From a virus, in IMG/VR virus record IMGVR_UViG_3300007541_000088, positions 1-33,594 of that record: a stretch of 33,594 nucleotides of DNA; one strand, given 5' to 3'. This document shows positions 8,501 to 15,371 of this stretch, in pieces; the stretch's first letter is position 1; the number at the start of each line of letters is the position of its first letter. A model generated the notes under the pieces. The model ran no database searches. It saw only the letters and a list, made by a program, of their open reading frames with translations, and was not told where the DNA came from. The translations under genes and the position numbers were made by a program.

Positions 8501-10969
8501 TCAGGAGCAAGTGCTCTTTCCGGTACATCAGGATCAACTGGTTCAAACGGATCTTCAGGTAACGCTGGTGTAGCAGGAGCAAGCGCTTTAAGTGCTACAT
8601 CAGGTACAAGCGGATCTACAGGTTCAACAGGTAGTTCAGGTAACGCAGGTGCTGCAGGTAATAGTGGTTTAAGTAAAACTTCAGGAACAAGTGGTTCTAC
8701 TGGTTCAAATGGTTCAAGTGGTAACGCTGGTAACGCAGGTGCTTCAGCATTAAGTGCTACCTCAGGTACTAGTGGTTCAACAGGTAGTACAGGTTCATCA
8801 GGTAATGCTGGTGCTGCTGGTGCTAGTGCATTATCAGCTACTTCAGGTACTTCAGGTAGTACAGGTTCAAATGGTAGCTCAGGTAATGCTGGTGCCGCTG
8901 GTTTAAGCCGGTTAAGCGCAACATCAGGTACTTCAGGTTCATCTGGTTCAAATGGTTCAACTGGCGTTAACGGTGGTTCAGCATTAAGTAGAACTTCAGG
9001 TACAAGTGGATCTTCAGGAACTACTGGTTCTCAAGGTGTAGCAGGACAAAGCGCATTAAGTGCCACTTCAGGTACAGCAGGTTCATCAGGTAGTATCGGT
9101 ACTTCAGGTAACAACGGTGCTTCAGGTGCTTCAGCATTAAGTGGTACATCAGGTTCTACTGGTTCATCTGGTTCATCAGGTAACAATGGTAACAATGGTA
9201 ACTCAGGATTAAGCCGCACTTCAGGTACTTCAGGTTCTACTGGTTCAAACGGTAGCTCAGGTAACAATGGAGCAGCAGGTGCAAGCGCATTAAGCGCAAC
9301 TTCAGGTACCTCAGGTTCTACTGGTTCAACTGGTTCATCAGGTAATGCAGGTGCATCAGGATTAAGCCGGTTAAGCGGAACTGCAGGTTCATCTGGTTCA
9401 AACGGTTCAAATGGTAACAATGGTAACGCCGGTAACTCAGGATTAAGTAACGTATCAGGAACAACAGGTTCATCTGGTTCAAATGGTAATAATGGTGTAG
9501 CAGGTAACTCAGGTGCTTCAGCATTAAGTGGAACTTCAGGTTCATCAGGTTCAACAGGTTCATCAGGTAACCAAGGTGGTAATGGTTTAAGCCGGTTAAG
9601 TGGTACTTCAGGTTCTACTGGTTCAAACGGTTCAAGTGGTAACGCTGGTAACGCCGGTAACTCAGGATTAAGCAACGTATCAGGAACAACAGGTTCATCT
9701 GGTTCTAACGGTTCAGCTGGTGCTCAAGGTAACTCAGGATTAAGTAGATTATCAGGTACTTCAGGTTCATCTGGTTCAAACGGTAGTTCAGGTAACAACG
9801 GAGCTGCAGGTAACTCAGGTTTAAGTGCATTATCAGGAACAACTGGTTCAAATGGTTCATCTGGTAACAATGGTAATGCTGGTAACTCAGGATTAAGTAA
9901 CGTATCAGGTACTTCAGGTTCATCAGGATCCGCAGGTTCATCAGGTAACCAAGGTGGTAACGGTTTAAGTAGATTAAGTGGTACCTCAGGTTCATCTGGT
10001 TCAAATGGCTCATCTGGTGTAGCAGGACAAGGTGCTTTATCAGCTACAAGCGGTACAGCAGGTTCATCAGGTAGTATCGGTACTTCAGGTAACAACGGAG
10101 CTTCAGGAGCAAGTGCATTAAGTGGTACCTCAGGTTCAACTGGTTCATCTGGTTCATCAGGTAACAATGGTAACAATGGTTTATCAGGATTAAGTCGTAC
10201 TTCAGGAACATCTGGTTCATCTGGTTCAAACGGTTCAGCTGGTGCTCAAGGTAACTCAGGATTAAGCCGGTTAAGTGGCACTTCTGGTTCATCAGGTTCA
10301 ACGGGTTCAAGTGGTACTAATGGCCCAGGTGGTGGTTCAGGACAAGCAGGTTCATCTGGTACTTCAGGTTCAGCAGGTACAAGTGGTATCTCAGGTAACG
10401 TAGGTTCAGCAGGTACTTATGTATCAATTACAGCAGGAACTGCTTTAACAGGTGGTGGTGTATTAAACACTACAAGAACAGTTAGTTTAGATACAACCAA
10501 TCTTGCTAATCCTAATGTATTAACTTATTGGGATGGAACTTATATATCAGCACATGATATTACGGTTCCTGGTAACAATGCTTTAGATGGTGGTGGTGCA
10601 GTTGATTTAAATAACTTTAACACTATCAACGCCAACGTTAAAAACTTCGATATTGAACACCCAACTAAGAAAAATCCATGGAGATTACAATATGGTGTAC
10701 TCGAAGGACCAGAACATGGTGTATTCTTAAGAGGACATGCTACTGAAAGAACAATCGAATTACCAGATTATTGGGTAGATTTAGTACACGCTGATTCAAT
10801 CACTGTACACCTAACCCCAGTAGGTAGTCCATGTATACACTACGTAGTAAGCGTTGATAACAACAAAGTTTACATCGATTGCGAATGTGGTGAAGTAAAT
10901 GCTTATTACACTATAAACGCTACAAGAAAAGACGTAAATGGTCCTAAGTTAGAATACATTAAAGAATAA
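2582..10969 (+). CDS. Giant collagen-like tail fibre protein 2 (about 2,795 aa)
   Basis: The chosen start is ATG 2582, giving MAHEFKVKNGLIVSG, an opening I know from T4-like fibre and structural proteins. A TTG ten codons earlier (2552) keeps the frame but is less likely. Residues 1-60 form a small N-terminal domain, probably for attachment. Residues about 61-2610 are nearly uninterrupted Gly-X-Y triplets. Residues about 2611-2795 form a head containing IEHPTKKNPWRLQYG, VLEGPEHGVFLRG and IELPDYWVDL; from memory this resembles a C-terminal domain recurring in cyanophage and other T4-like fibres. If the shaft were a straight collagen triple helix (about 0.29 nm per residue) it would reach about 0.7 micrometre. 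The shaft contains long shadow frames, including one of 1,825 codons on the other strand, produced by the repeat. No terminator separates it from fibre 3. Receptor binding is inferred. Confidence 0.88.
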   Translation: MAHEFKVKNGLIVSGSSDFSGSITVGADITAPNLPNDPNPSYFVSWDSGTGDLSYTALTAGTAGSSGTSGVSGPSGTSGTSGTSGSTGSTGSAGVAGQSALSATSGTAGSSGSVGTSGLNGASGDSSSSGTSGTSGSTGTTGTAGDSGASALSATSGTSGSTGSNGSAGVAGESALSKTSGTAGSSGSNGTAGDAGASSLSSTSGTSGSTGTTGTAGNAGASALSSTSGTSGSTGSNGSAGDDGVSGFSGTAGTSGSTGSTGTAGDAGASALSATSGTSGSTGTNGTAGDAGASALSSTSGTSGSTGSTGSAGVAGQSALSATSGTAGSSGSIGTSGNNGASALSATSGTSGSTGTTGTAGDAGASALSATSGTSGSTGSNGSAGAAGLSNLSATSGTSGSTGSAGSAGAAGLSKTSGTAGSSGSTGTAGDAGASALSATSGTSGSTGSNGTAGDAGASALSSTSGTSGSTGSNGSAGVAGQSALSATSGTAGSSGSIGTSGNNGASGASALSGTSGSTGSNGSAGNAGNSGLSKSSGTSGSTGSTGSAGVAGASALSATSGTSGSTGSTGSAGAAGLSKTSGTAGSSGSTGTAGDAGASALSATSGTSGSTGSNGSAGAAGLSNLSATSGTSGSTGSTGSAGVAGQSALSATSGTAGSSGSIGTSGNNGASGASALSGTSGSTGSNGSSGNAGVAGASALSATSGTSGSTGSTGSAGAAGLSGLSKTSGTAGSSGSTGSTGSAGVAGASALSFTSGTSGSTGSNGSSGNAGVAGASALSATSGTSGSTGSTGSAGAAGLSKTSGTAGSSGSTGSAGVAGQSALSATSGTAGSSGSIGTSGNNGASGASALSGTSGSTGSNGSVGAAGNSGLSKTSGTAGSSGSNGSAGNAGASALSATSGTSGSTGSTGSAGAAGLSKTSGTAGSSGSTGTAGDGGASALSSTSGTSGSTGSNGSAGAAGASALSKTSGSSGSTGSSGSAGVAGQSALSATSGTAGSSGSIGTSGNNGASGASALSGTSGSTGSNGSAGAAGNSGLSKTSGTAGSTGSNGSSGNAGVAGASALSATSGTSGSAGSTGSAGAAGASALSATSGTSGSTGSNGSTGNAGNSGLSKTSGTAGSSGSTGSSGSAGAAGNSGLSYTSGTSGSTGSNGSSGNAGVAGASALSATSGTSGSTGSNGSAGNAGASALSKTSGTAGSSGSTGSTGSAGVAGQSALSATSGTAGSSGSIGTSGNNGASGASALSGTSGSTGSNGSSGNAGAAGLSRLSATSGSSGSNGSSGNAGAAGASALSATSGTAGSSGSTGSAGAAGLSGLSKTSGTAGSTGSNGSSGNAGVAGASALSATSGTSGSTGSNGSAGAAGNSGLSKTSGTAGSTGSNGSAGVAGQSALSATSGTAGSSGSIGTSGNNGASGASALSGTSGSTGSNGSSGNQGNNGLSRLSGTSGSSGSNGSSGNAGVAGASALSATSGTSGSTGSTGSAGAAGLSRLSATSGTSGSTGSNGSTGNAGVAGASALSATSGTSGSTGSAGSAGAAGNSGLSKSSGTSGSTGSTGSAGVAGQSALSATSGTAGSSGSIGTSGNNGASGASALSGTSGSTGSNGSSGNAGNSGLSRLSGTSGSSGSNGSTGNAGAAGASALSATSGTSGTSGSTGSAGSAGAAGNSGLSKTSGTAGSTGSNGSSGNAGVAGASALSATSGTSGSTGSTGSSGNAGAAGASALSATSGTSGSTGSNGSSGNAGAAGLSRLSATSGTSGSSGSNGSAGNNGASALSRTSGSSGSTGSTGSAGVAGQSALSATSGTAGSSGSIGTSGNNGASGASALSGTSGSTGSTGSSGNQGGNGLSRLSGTSGSSGSTGSNGNAGGAGQSALSATSGTSGTSGSTGSSGNAGAAGNSGLSKTSGTSGSTGSNGSTGNAGVAGASALSATSGTSGSTGSTGSSGNAGVAGASALSATSGTSGSTGSNGSAGNAGNSGASALSGTSGSTGSNGSSGNAGVAGASALSATSGTSGSTGSTGSSGNAGAAGNSGLSKTSGTSGSTGSNGSSGNAGNAGASALSATSGTSGSTGSTGSSGNAGAAGASALSATSGTSGSTGSNGSSGNAGAAGLSRLSATSGTSGSSGSNGSTGVNGGSALSRTSGTSGSSGTTGSQGVAGQSALSATSGTAGSSGSIGTSGNNGASGASALSGTSGSTGSSGSSGNNGNNGNSGLSRTSGTSGSTGSNGSSGNNGAAGASALSATSGTSGSTGSTGSSGNAGASGLSRLSGTAGSSGSNGSNGNNGNAGNSGLSNVSGTTGSSGSNGNNGVAGNSGASALSGTSGSSGSTGSSGNQGGNGLSRLSGTSGSTGSNGSSGNAGNAGNSGLSNVSGTTGSSGSNGSAGAQGNSGLSRLSGTSGSSGSNGSSGNNGAAGNSGLSALSGTTGSNGSSGNNGNAGNSGLSNVSGTSGSSGSAGSSGNQGGNGLSRLSGTSGSSGSNGSSGVAGQGALSATSGTAGSSGSIGTSGNNGASGASALSGTSGSTGSSGSSGNNGNNGLSGLSRTSGTSGSSGSNGSAGAQGNSGLSRLSGTSGSSGSTGSSGTNGPGGGSGQAGSSGTSGSAGTSGISGNVGSAGTYVSITAGTALTGGGVLNTTRTVSLDTTNLANPNVLTYWDGTYISAHDITVPGNNALDGGGAVDLNNFNTINANVKNFDIEHPTKKNPWRLQYGVLEGPEHGVFLRGHATERTIELPDYWVDLVHADSITVHLTPVGSPCIHYVVSVDNNKVYIDCECGEVNAYYTINATRKDVNGPKLEYIKE
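2762..10411 (+). repeat. Collagen-like Gly-X-Y coding repeat, fibre 2 shaft
   Basis: About 2,550 residues of Gly-X-Y. The 72-base unit recurs, with an in-frame non-Gly triplet at unit borders (ALS, ATS, KTS, RLS, YTS, FTS, NVS). A longer module, GQSALSATSGTAGSSGS or a close variant, recurs 12 times, near 2871, 3528, 4018, 4527, 5037, 5536, 6217, 6740, 7259, 7952, 9046 and 10021, often about 500 bases apart. Asp occurs only in the first third, Arg only after about 6378. Confidence 0.95.
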
Positions 10970-10974
10970 AAAAA

Positions 10975-10990
10975 TATATTTATCAATAAA
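10975..10990 (+). promoter_or_regulatory. Late-promoter-like element upstream of fibre 3
   Basis: TATATTTATCAATAAA lies 5 bases before the ATG of fibre 3. It matches the recurring TATTTATAATAAA element apart from an inserted C. The intergenic gap is only 26 bases and holds nothing else. Confidence 0.55.
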
Positions 10991-10995
10991 ACCAA

Positions 10996-13900
10996 ATGGC
11001 TAATACAGTAAGAATTATACCCTCTTCCGGAAGTTTAAACTTCGAATATAGCGAAGGTGCTACTACTAATAACATTGAGTTAAAGTATGGCACCGACGGT
11101 GTGTTGGGTTTTTATAGTGGTAGTGCCCTATTAATGGCAGTAGATGGAACAAACGTAGATGTAAAAAGTACATTAACAGTTCCAGTAGTAGATTCAGTAC
11201 CAGCAAGCGCTCCTACAGGTTCTGTATTCTTTAATAGAACTAAAAATGCTATTGAATATAAAGGAAATAATGGATATTCTGAAACCATTAAAATTTCTAA
11301 TAATGCTGATAATAGAATTATTACCGCTACTGGTAATGCTTCTAACATTAATGGTGAATCAAATTTAACATTTGATGGTACCAATTTCAGAGTTACTGGT
11401 AATGCCACTGTTACTGGAAACGTTAATTTAACAGGATTAACTACAGATAATAACTTACCACAGTATTTAGTTTATAATTCATCTACTGGTAAAGTAGCTG
11501 TAAGAGCTATTGCTGATGGTTCATCAGGTACAGCAGGTGCTTCAGGAACATCAGGTCCTTCTAAAACTTCTGGTACTTCAGGTTCATCGGGTACTTCAGG
11601 TAATACGGGAGCAGCAGGTTTAAGCCGGGCTTCAAATACTTCAGGTACTTCTGGTACAACAGGTTCAACTGGTACTTCAGGTAATGCGGGAGCAGCAGGT
11701 TTAAGCCGGGCTTCAAATACTTCAGGTACTTCTGGTACAACAGGTTCAGCTGGTACTGCAGGTAATGCTGGAGCTTCTGGTGCAAGCCGTGCAAGTGGTA
11801 CTAGTGGTACAACCGGTTCGAATGGTAGTTCAGGTAATGCAGGTAATGCAGGTGCTAGTAACGTATCAGGTACAAGTGGTTCAACTGGTACTAATGGTAC
11901 AAATGGTGCTGCTGGTAACCAGGGACGGAGCAATGCTTCAGGTACAAGTGGTTCATCAGGTTCAAATGGTACAAATGGTAATGCGGGAGCAGCAGGTTTA
12001 AGCCGGGCTTCAAATACTTCAGGTACTTCTGGTACAACAGGTTCAGCTGGTACAAATGGTGTTGCCGGTAGATCAGGTAACTCAGGATTATCAGGTACAA
12101 ATGGTACTAATGGTTCAGCAGGTAATAACGGAAATGATGGCGCTTCAGCATTAAGCGGAACTTCAGGTTCAACTGGTACAAACGGTACCGCTGGTATAAA
12201 TGGTAACAATGGTTTATCACGGGTATCAGGTACTTCAGGTACAACAGGTTCAAATGGTTCATCTGGTAACAACGGTGTAAGTGGTGCTTCAAGAGCATCA
12301 GGTACTTCCGGTACAACTGGTTCAAACGGTACCTCAGGTAATAATGGTAACTCTGGTAATTCAGGATTATCAGGTACAAATGGTACCAACGGTTCTTCAG
12401 GTAACAATGGAAACAATGGTGCTTCAGCATTAAGCGGAACTTCAGGTTCAACTGGTACAAATGGTACTAATGGAGCAGCAGGTAACCAGGGACGGAGCAA
12501 TGCTTCTGCTACTTCTGGTACATCAGGTTCAGCAGGTACTAATGGTGATGCCGGTGTTCAAGGACGCAGTAATGCCTCAGGTACTTCAGGTTCATCAGGT
12601 TCAAATGGTACAAATGGTAATACTGGAGGTAATGGTGCTTCACGGGTATCAGGCGTATCAGGTACTTCAGGTACAACAGGTTCAGCCGGTACTAATGGAG
12701 CCAATGGAAATAATGGTAATTCTGGTAACTCAGGATTAAGTGGTTCAACTGGTACTAATGGTACTTCAGGTAATAATGGTGCAAATGGTGTTTCAAGAGT
12801 TTCAGGAACATCTGGTACAACAGGTTCAAATGGTACTTCAGGTAACAATGGAGGTAATGGTAATTCAGGACGGAGTGGTACAAATGGTACCAACGGTTCC
12901 TCAGGTAATAACGGAAATAATGGTGCTTCAGCATTAAGCGGAACTTCAGGTTCAACTGGTACAAATGGTACTAGTGGTAATACTGGAGGAAATGGTTTAT
13001 CACGGGCAAGCGGTACTTCAGGTACTTCAGGTTCAGCAGGTACTAACGGTGATGCAGGTGTTCAAGGACGTAGTAATGCTTCAGGTACTGCTGGTTCAAG
13101 TGGTTCAAATGGTACCAACGGTGTAAATGGTAATAACGGTGCTTCACGGGTTAGTGGAGTATCAGGTACTTCAGGTACAACTGGTTCAGCCGGTACAAAT
13201 GGTGCTACAGGTGGTTCAGGTAATTCAGGAAGAAGTGGTACAAATGGTACCAACGGTTCTTCAGGTAATAATGGAGCCGCTGGTAATTCAGGATTAAGTA
13301 ACGTATCAGGTACCTCAGGTACAACAGGTTCAAATGGTACCTCAGGTAACAGTGGTAATAATGGAGCCGCTGGTAACTCAGGATTAAGCCGGACTTCAGG
13401 TACAAACGGTACTTCAGGTTCAAATGGTACCTCAGGTAACAATGGAGGTTCAGGAAACTCAGGACGGAGTGGTACAAATGGTACTAATGGCTCATCAGGT
13501 AATAATGGAGCCACTGGTAACTCAGGATTAAGTAACGTATCAGGTACCTCAGGTACAACAGGTTCAAATGGTACCTCAGGTAATAACGGAAATAGCGGTA
13601 TAAACGGTAACTCAGGATTAAGCCGGACTTCAGGTACAAACGGTACTTCAGGTTCAAATGGTACTTCAGGTAACAATGGTGTAAGTGGTGCTTCACGTCC
13701 AAGTGGTACATCAGGTACAAATGGTACTAATGGTTCATCAGGTAACAGCGGTAACAATGGTGGTTCAGGTAACTCAGGTGTTTCAGGTACTAATGGTACA
13801 AATGGTTCATCAGGTAACAATGGTGCCGCAGGAAACAATGGTAACTCAGGATTAAGTGGTTCAACAGGTACAAACGGTACCTCAGGTGTAAACGGTAACT

Positions 13901-15273
13901 CAGGTGCCTCACGGGTATCAGGCGTATCAGGAACTAGTGGTTCAAACGGTACTAATGGTGTAAACGGAAACAATGGTAACTCAGGCGTTTCAGGTACTAA
14001 TGGTACTTCTGGTTCAAATGGTAACAATGGTAACAATGGTATTTCTGGACAATCCCGAGTATCAGGTACCTCAGGTACAACAGGTTCAAATGGTACCACA
14101 GGTAACAATGGTAACAATGGAGGTTCAGGAAATTCAGGCGTATCAGGCACAAATGGTACTAATGGTTCTTCAGGTAATTCAGGAGGTAGCGGTAACTCAG
14201 GTAACTCAGGACGGAGTGGTTCATCGGGTACAAATGGTACAAGTGGTGTAAACGGTAACTCAGGTGCCTCACGGGTATCAGGCGTATCAGGAACTAGTGG
14301 TTCAAATGGTACTTCAGGTAACAACGGAGCTAACGGTAACTCAGGAATAAGTGGAGTTTCAGGCACTAATGGTACTTCTGGTTCAAATGGTAACTCTGGT
14401 AATAATGGTGTAAGTGGTGCTTCACGTCCAAGTGGTACTTCAGGTTCATCAGGTACTAATGGTACAAATGGTAACGTTGGTAACAATGGTGCTTCACGGG
14501 TATCAGGTGTATCAGGAACTTCAGGTACTAATGGTTCAAGCGGTAACAACGGAGCTTCAGGCAACAATGGTAACTCAGGTAACTCAGGAGTAAGTGGTAC
14601 AAACGGTACTAACGGTTCATCAGGTAACAATGGAAACACAGGTGCATCTGGTAACTCTGGACGGAGTGGTACAAATGGTACTAATGGTTCATCAGGTAAC
14701 AACGGAGCTTCAGGCAACAATGGTAACTCAGGTGTTTCAGGTGTAAATGGTACTAATGGTTCATCAGGTAACAACGGAGCTAACGGAAATAACGGTAACT
14801 CAGGTGTTTCAGGTGTAAATGGTACTAATGGTTCATCAGGTGCTAATGGTAACAATGGTGTTTCTGGACAATCCCGAGTATCAGGTACCTCAGGTACTTC
14901 AGGTTCAAATGGTACAAGTGGTGCTAACGGAAACTCAGGTGGTTCAGGTACTTCACGCTCATCAGGTACTTCAGGTACTAATGGTACAAGCGGTTTCTCA
15001 GGTAACAAAGGTACTTCAGGAACATATGTATTAGTAAGTGCAGGATCAGGTTTAGAAGGTGGTGGTTCATTATCCGGAGATGTAACGCTTACACTAGCAT
15101 TAATTCCTCTAGGTACTAACATTCCAATGATGACCAGTCCCCTCGACGCGCAACAATGCCAAATTTACAGTAACAGAATGACAGGTAATGCTTTAGGTGA
15201 ACCAGATGAATGGTTACAGATACGAGCTCAAAATGGTACATATTGGGCAATACCGGCGTTTAATGCACCATAA
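10996..15273 (+). CDS. Collagen-like tail fibre protein 3 (1,425 aa)
   Basis: It starts at ATG 10996 (MANTVRIIPSSG). Residues 1-174 form a non-repeat N-terminal part with short beta-rich stretches (FDGTNFRVTGNATVTGN, then QYLVYNSSTGKVAVRAI), a style common in T4-like fibres. Residues about 175-1341 are Gly-X-Y triplets, richer in Asn than the other two shafts (GTNGTNGSSGNNGNSG), with Arg at many unit borders (SRAS, SRVS, GRSG). The last 84 residues are a short head (GTYVLVSAG, then a Trp-containing end). N-terminal and C-terminal parts differ from those of fibre 2, so the two proteins probably attach or bind differently. It contains at least one recent internal duplication. A strong terminator follows. 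Fibre function is inferred from build and context. Confidence 0.88.
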   Translation: MANTVRIIPSSGSLNFEYSEGATTNNIELKYGTDGVLGFYSGSALLMAVDGTNVDVKSTLTVPVVDSVPASAPTGSVFFNRTKNAIEYKGNNGYSETIKISNNADNRIITATGNASNINGESNLTFDGTNFRVTGNATVTGNVNLTGLTTDNNLPQYLVYNSSTGKVAVRAIADGSSGTAGASGTSGPSKTSGTSGSSGTSGNTGAAGLSRASNTSGTSGTTGSTGTSGNAGAAGLSRASNTSGTSGTTGSAGTAGNAGASGASRASGTSGTTGSNGSSGNAGNAGASNVSGTSGSTGTNGTNGAAGNQGRSNASGTSGSSGSNGTNGNAGAAGLSRASNTSGTSGTTGSAGTNGVAGRSGNSGLSGTNGTNGSAGNNGNDGASALSGTSGSTGTNGTAGINGNNGLSRVSGTSGTTGSNGSSGNNGVSGASRASGTSGTTGSNGTSGNNGNSGNSGLSGTNGTNGSSGNNGNNGASALSGTSGSTGTNGTNGAAGNQGRSNASATSGTSGSAGTNGDAGVQGRSNASGTSGSSGSNGTNGNTGGNGASRVSGVSGTSGTTGSAGTNGANGNNGNSGNSGLSGSTGTNGTSGNNGANGVSRVSGTSGTTGSNGTSGNNGGNGNSGRSGTNGTNGSSGNNGNNGASALSGTSGSTGTNGTSGNTGGNGLSRASGTSGTSGSAGTNGDAGVQGRSNASGTAGSSGSNGTNGVNGNNGASRVSGVSGTSGTTGSAGTNGATGGSGNSGRSGTNGTNGSSGNNGAAGNSGLSNVSGTSGTTGSNGTSGNSGNNGAAGNSGLSRTSGTNGTSGSNGTSGNNGGSGNSGRSGTNGTNGSSGNNGATGNSGLSNVSGTSGTTGSNGTSGNNGNSGINGNSGLSRTSGTNGTSGSNGTSGNNGVSGASRPSGTSGTNGTNGSSGNSGNNGGSGNSGVSGTNGTNGSSGNNGAAGNNGNSGLSGSTGTNGTSGVNGNSGASRVSGVSGTSGSNGTNGVNGNNGNSGVSGTNGTSGSNGNNGNNGISGQSRVSGTSGTTGSNGTTGNNGNNGGSGNSGVSGTNGTNGSSGNSGGSGNSGNSGRSGSSGTNGTSGVNGNSGASRVSGVSGTSGSNGTSGNNGANGNSGISGVSGTNGTSGSNGNSGNNGVSGASRPSGTSGSSGTNGTNGNVGNNGASRVSGVSGTSGTNGSSGNNGASGNNGNSGNSGVSGTNGTNGSSGNNGNTGASGNSGRSGTNGTNGSSGNNGASGNNGNSGVSGVNGTNGSSGNNGANGNNGNSGVSGVNGTNGSSGANGNNGVSGQSRVSGTSGTSGSNGTSGANGNSGGSGTSRSSGTSGTNGTSGFSGNKGTSGTYVLVSAGSGLEGGGSLSGDVTLTLALIPLGTNIPMMTSPLDAQQCQIYSNRMTGNALGEPDEWLQIRAQNGTYWAIPAFNAP
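11518..15018 (+). repeat. Collagen-like Gly-X-Y coding repeat, fibre 3 shaft
   Basis: About 1,167 residues of Gly-X-Y dominated by Ser, Thr and Asn. Interrupting triplets are RAS, RVS, RTS, NTS, NVS and similar, with triplet phase kept. Asp is almost absent (GNDGAS, GDAGVQ). Confidence 0.95.
11680..12053 (+). repeat. Exact 77-base duplication inside fibre 3
   Basis: Bases 11680-11756 and 11977-12053 are identical over 77 bases (offset 297, i.e. 99 codons). A third partial copy begins around 11605, with its TTAAGCCGGG at 11620. Neighbouring repeat units differ at synonymous sites, so this block looks like a recent duplication or conversion within an older array. Confidence 0.85.
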
Positions 15274-15280
15274 TGAATAG

Positions 15281-15313
15281 AAAAAAGGGGAGCGAAAGCT
15301 CCCCTATTTTTTT
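15281..15313 (+). terminator. Rho-independent terminator after fibre 3
   Basis: A perfect 7-bp stem GGGGAGC/GCTCCCC closed by a GAAA tetraloop (15287-15304) is preceded by six A (15281-15286) and followed by TATTTTTTT. The flanking A and T tracts can extend the stem, so it could also work on the other strand, though no gene faces it. Confidence 0.95.
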
Positions 15314-15327
15314 CTACTAAGCGTGTA

Positions 15328-15340
15328 TATTTATAATAAA
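15328..15340 (+). promoter_or_regulatory. Late-promoter-like element for the glycosyltransferase operon
   Basis: Exact TATTTATAATAAA directly downstream of the terminator and 31 bases before the ATG at 15372. The position between a terminator and the first gene of a three-gene overlapping operon fits a promoter. It contains TATAAT; no convincing -35 element is visible. Confidence 0.7.
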
Positions 15341-15371
15341 GTTATTATATTCTCGTTATTAATATTAATCT

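Noticed and set aside
1-15018. CRISPR-like direct repeats
   Set aside because: The repeats are continuous, without unique spacers, keep one reading frame throughout and encode Gly-X-Y.
13062-15122. Minus-strand open frame of 686 codons in fibre 3, and similar ones at 11472-12500, 9031-9675 and 9724-10176
   Set aside because: The same repeat shadow effect; Pro/Glu/Leu monotony with no domain-like sequence.
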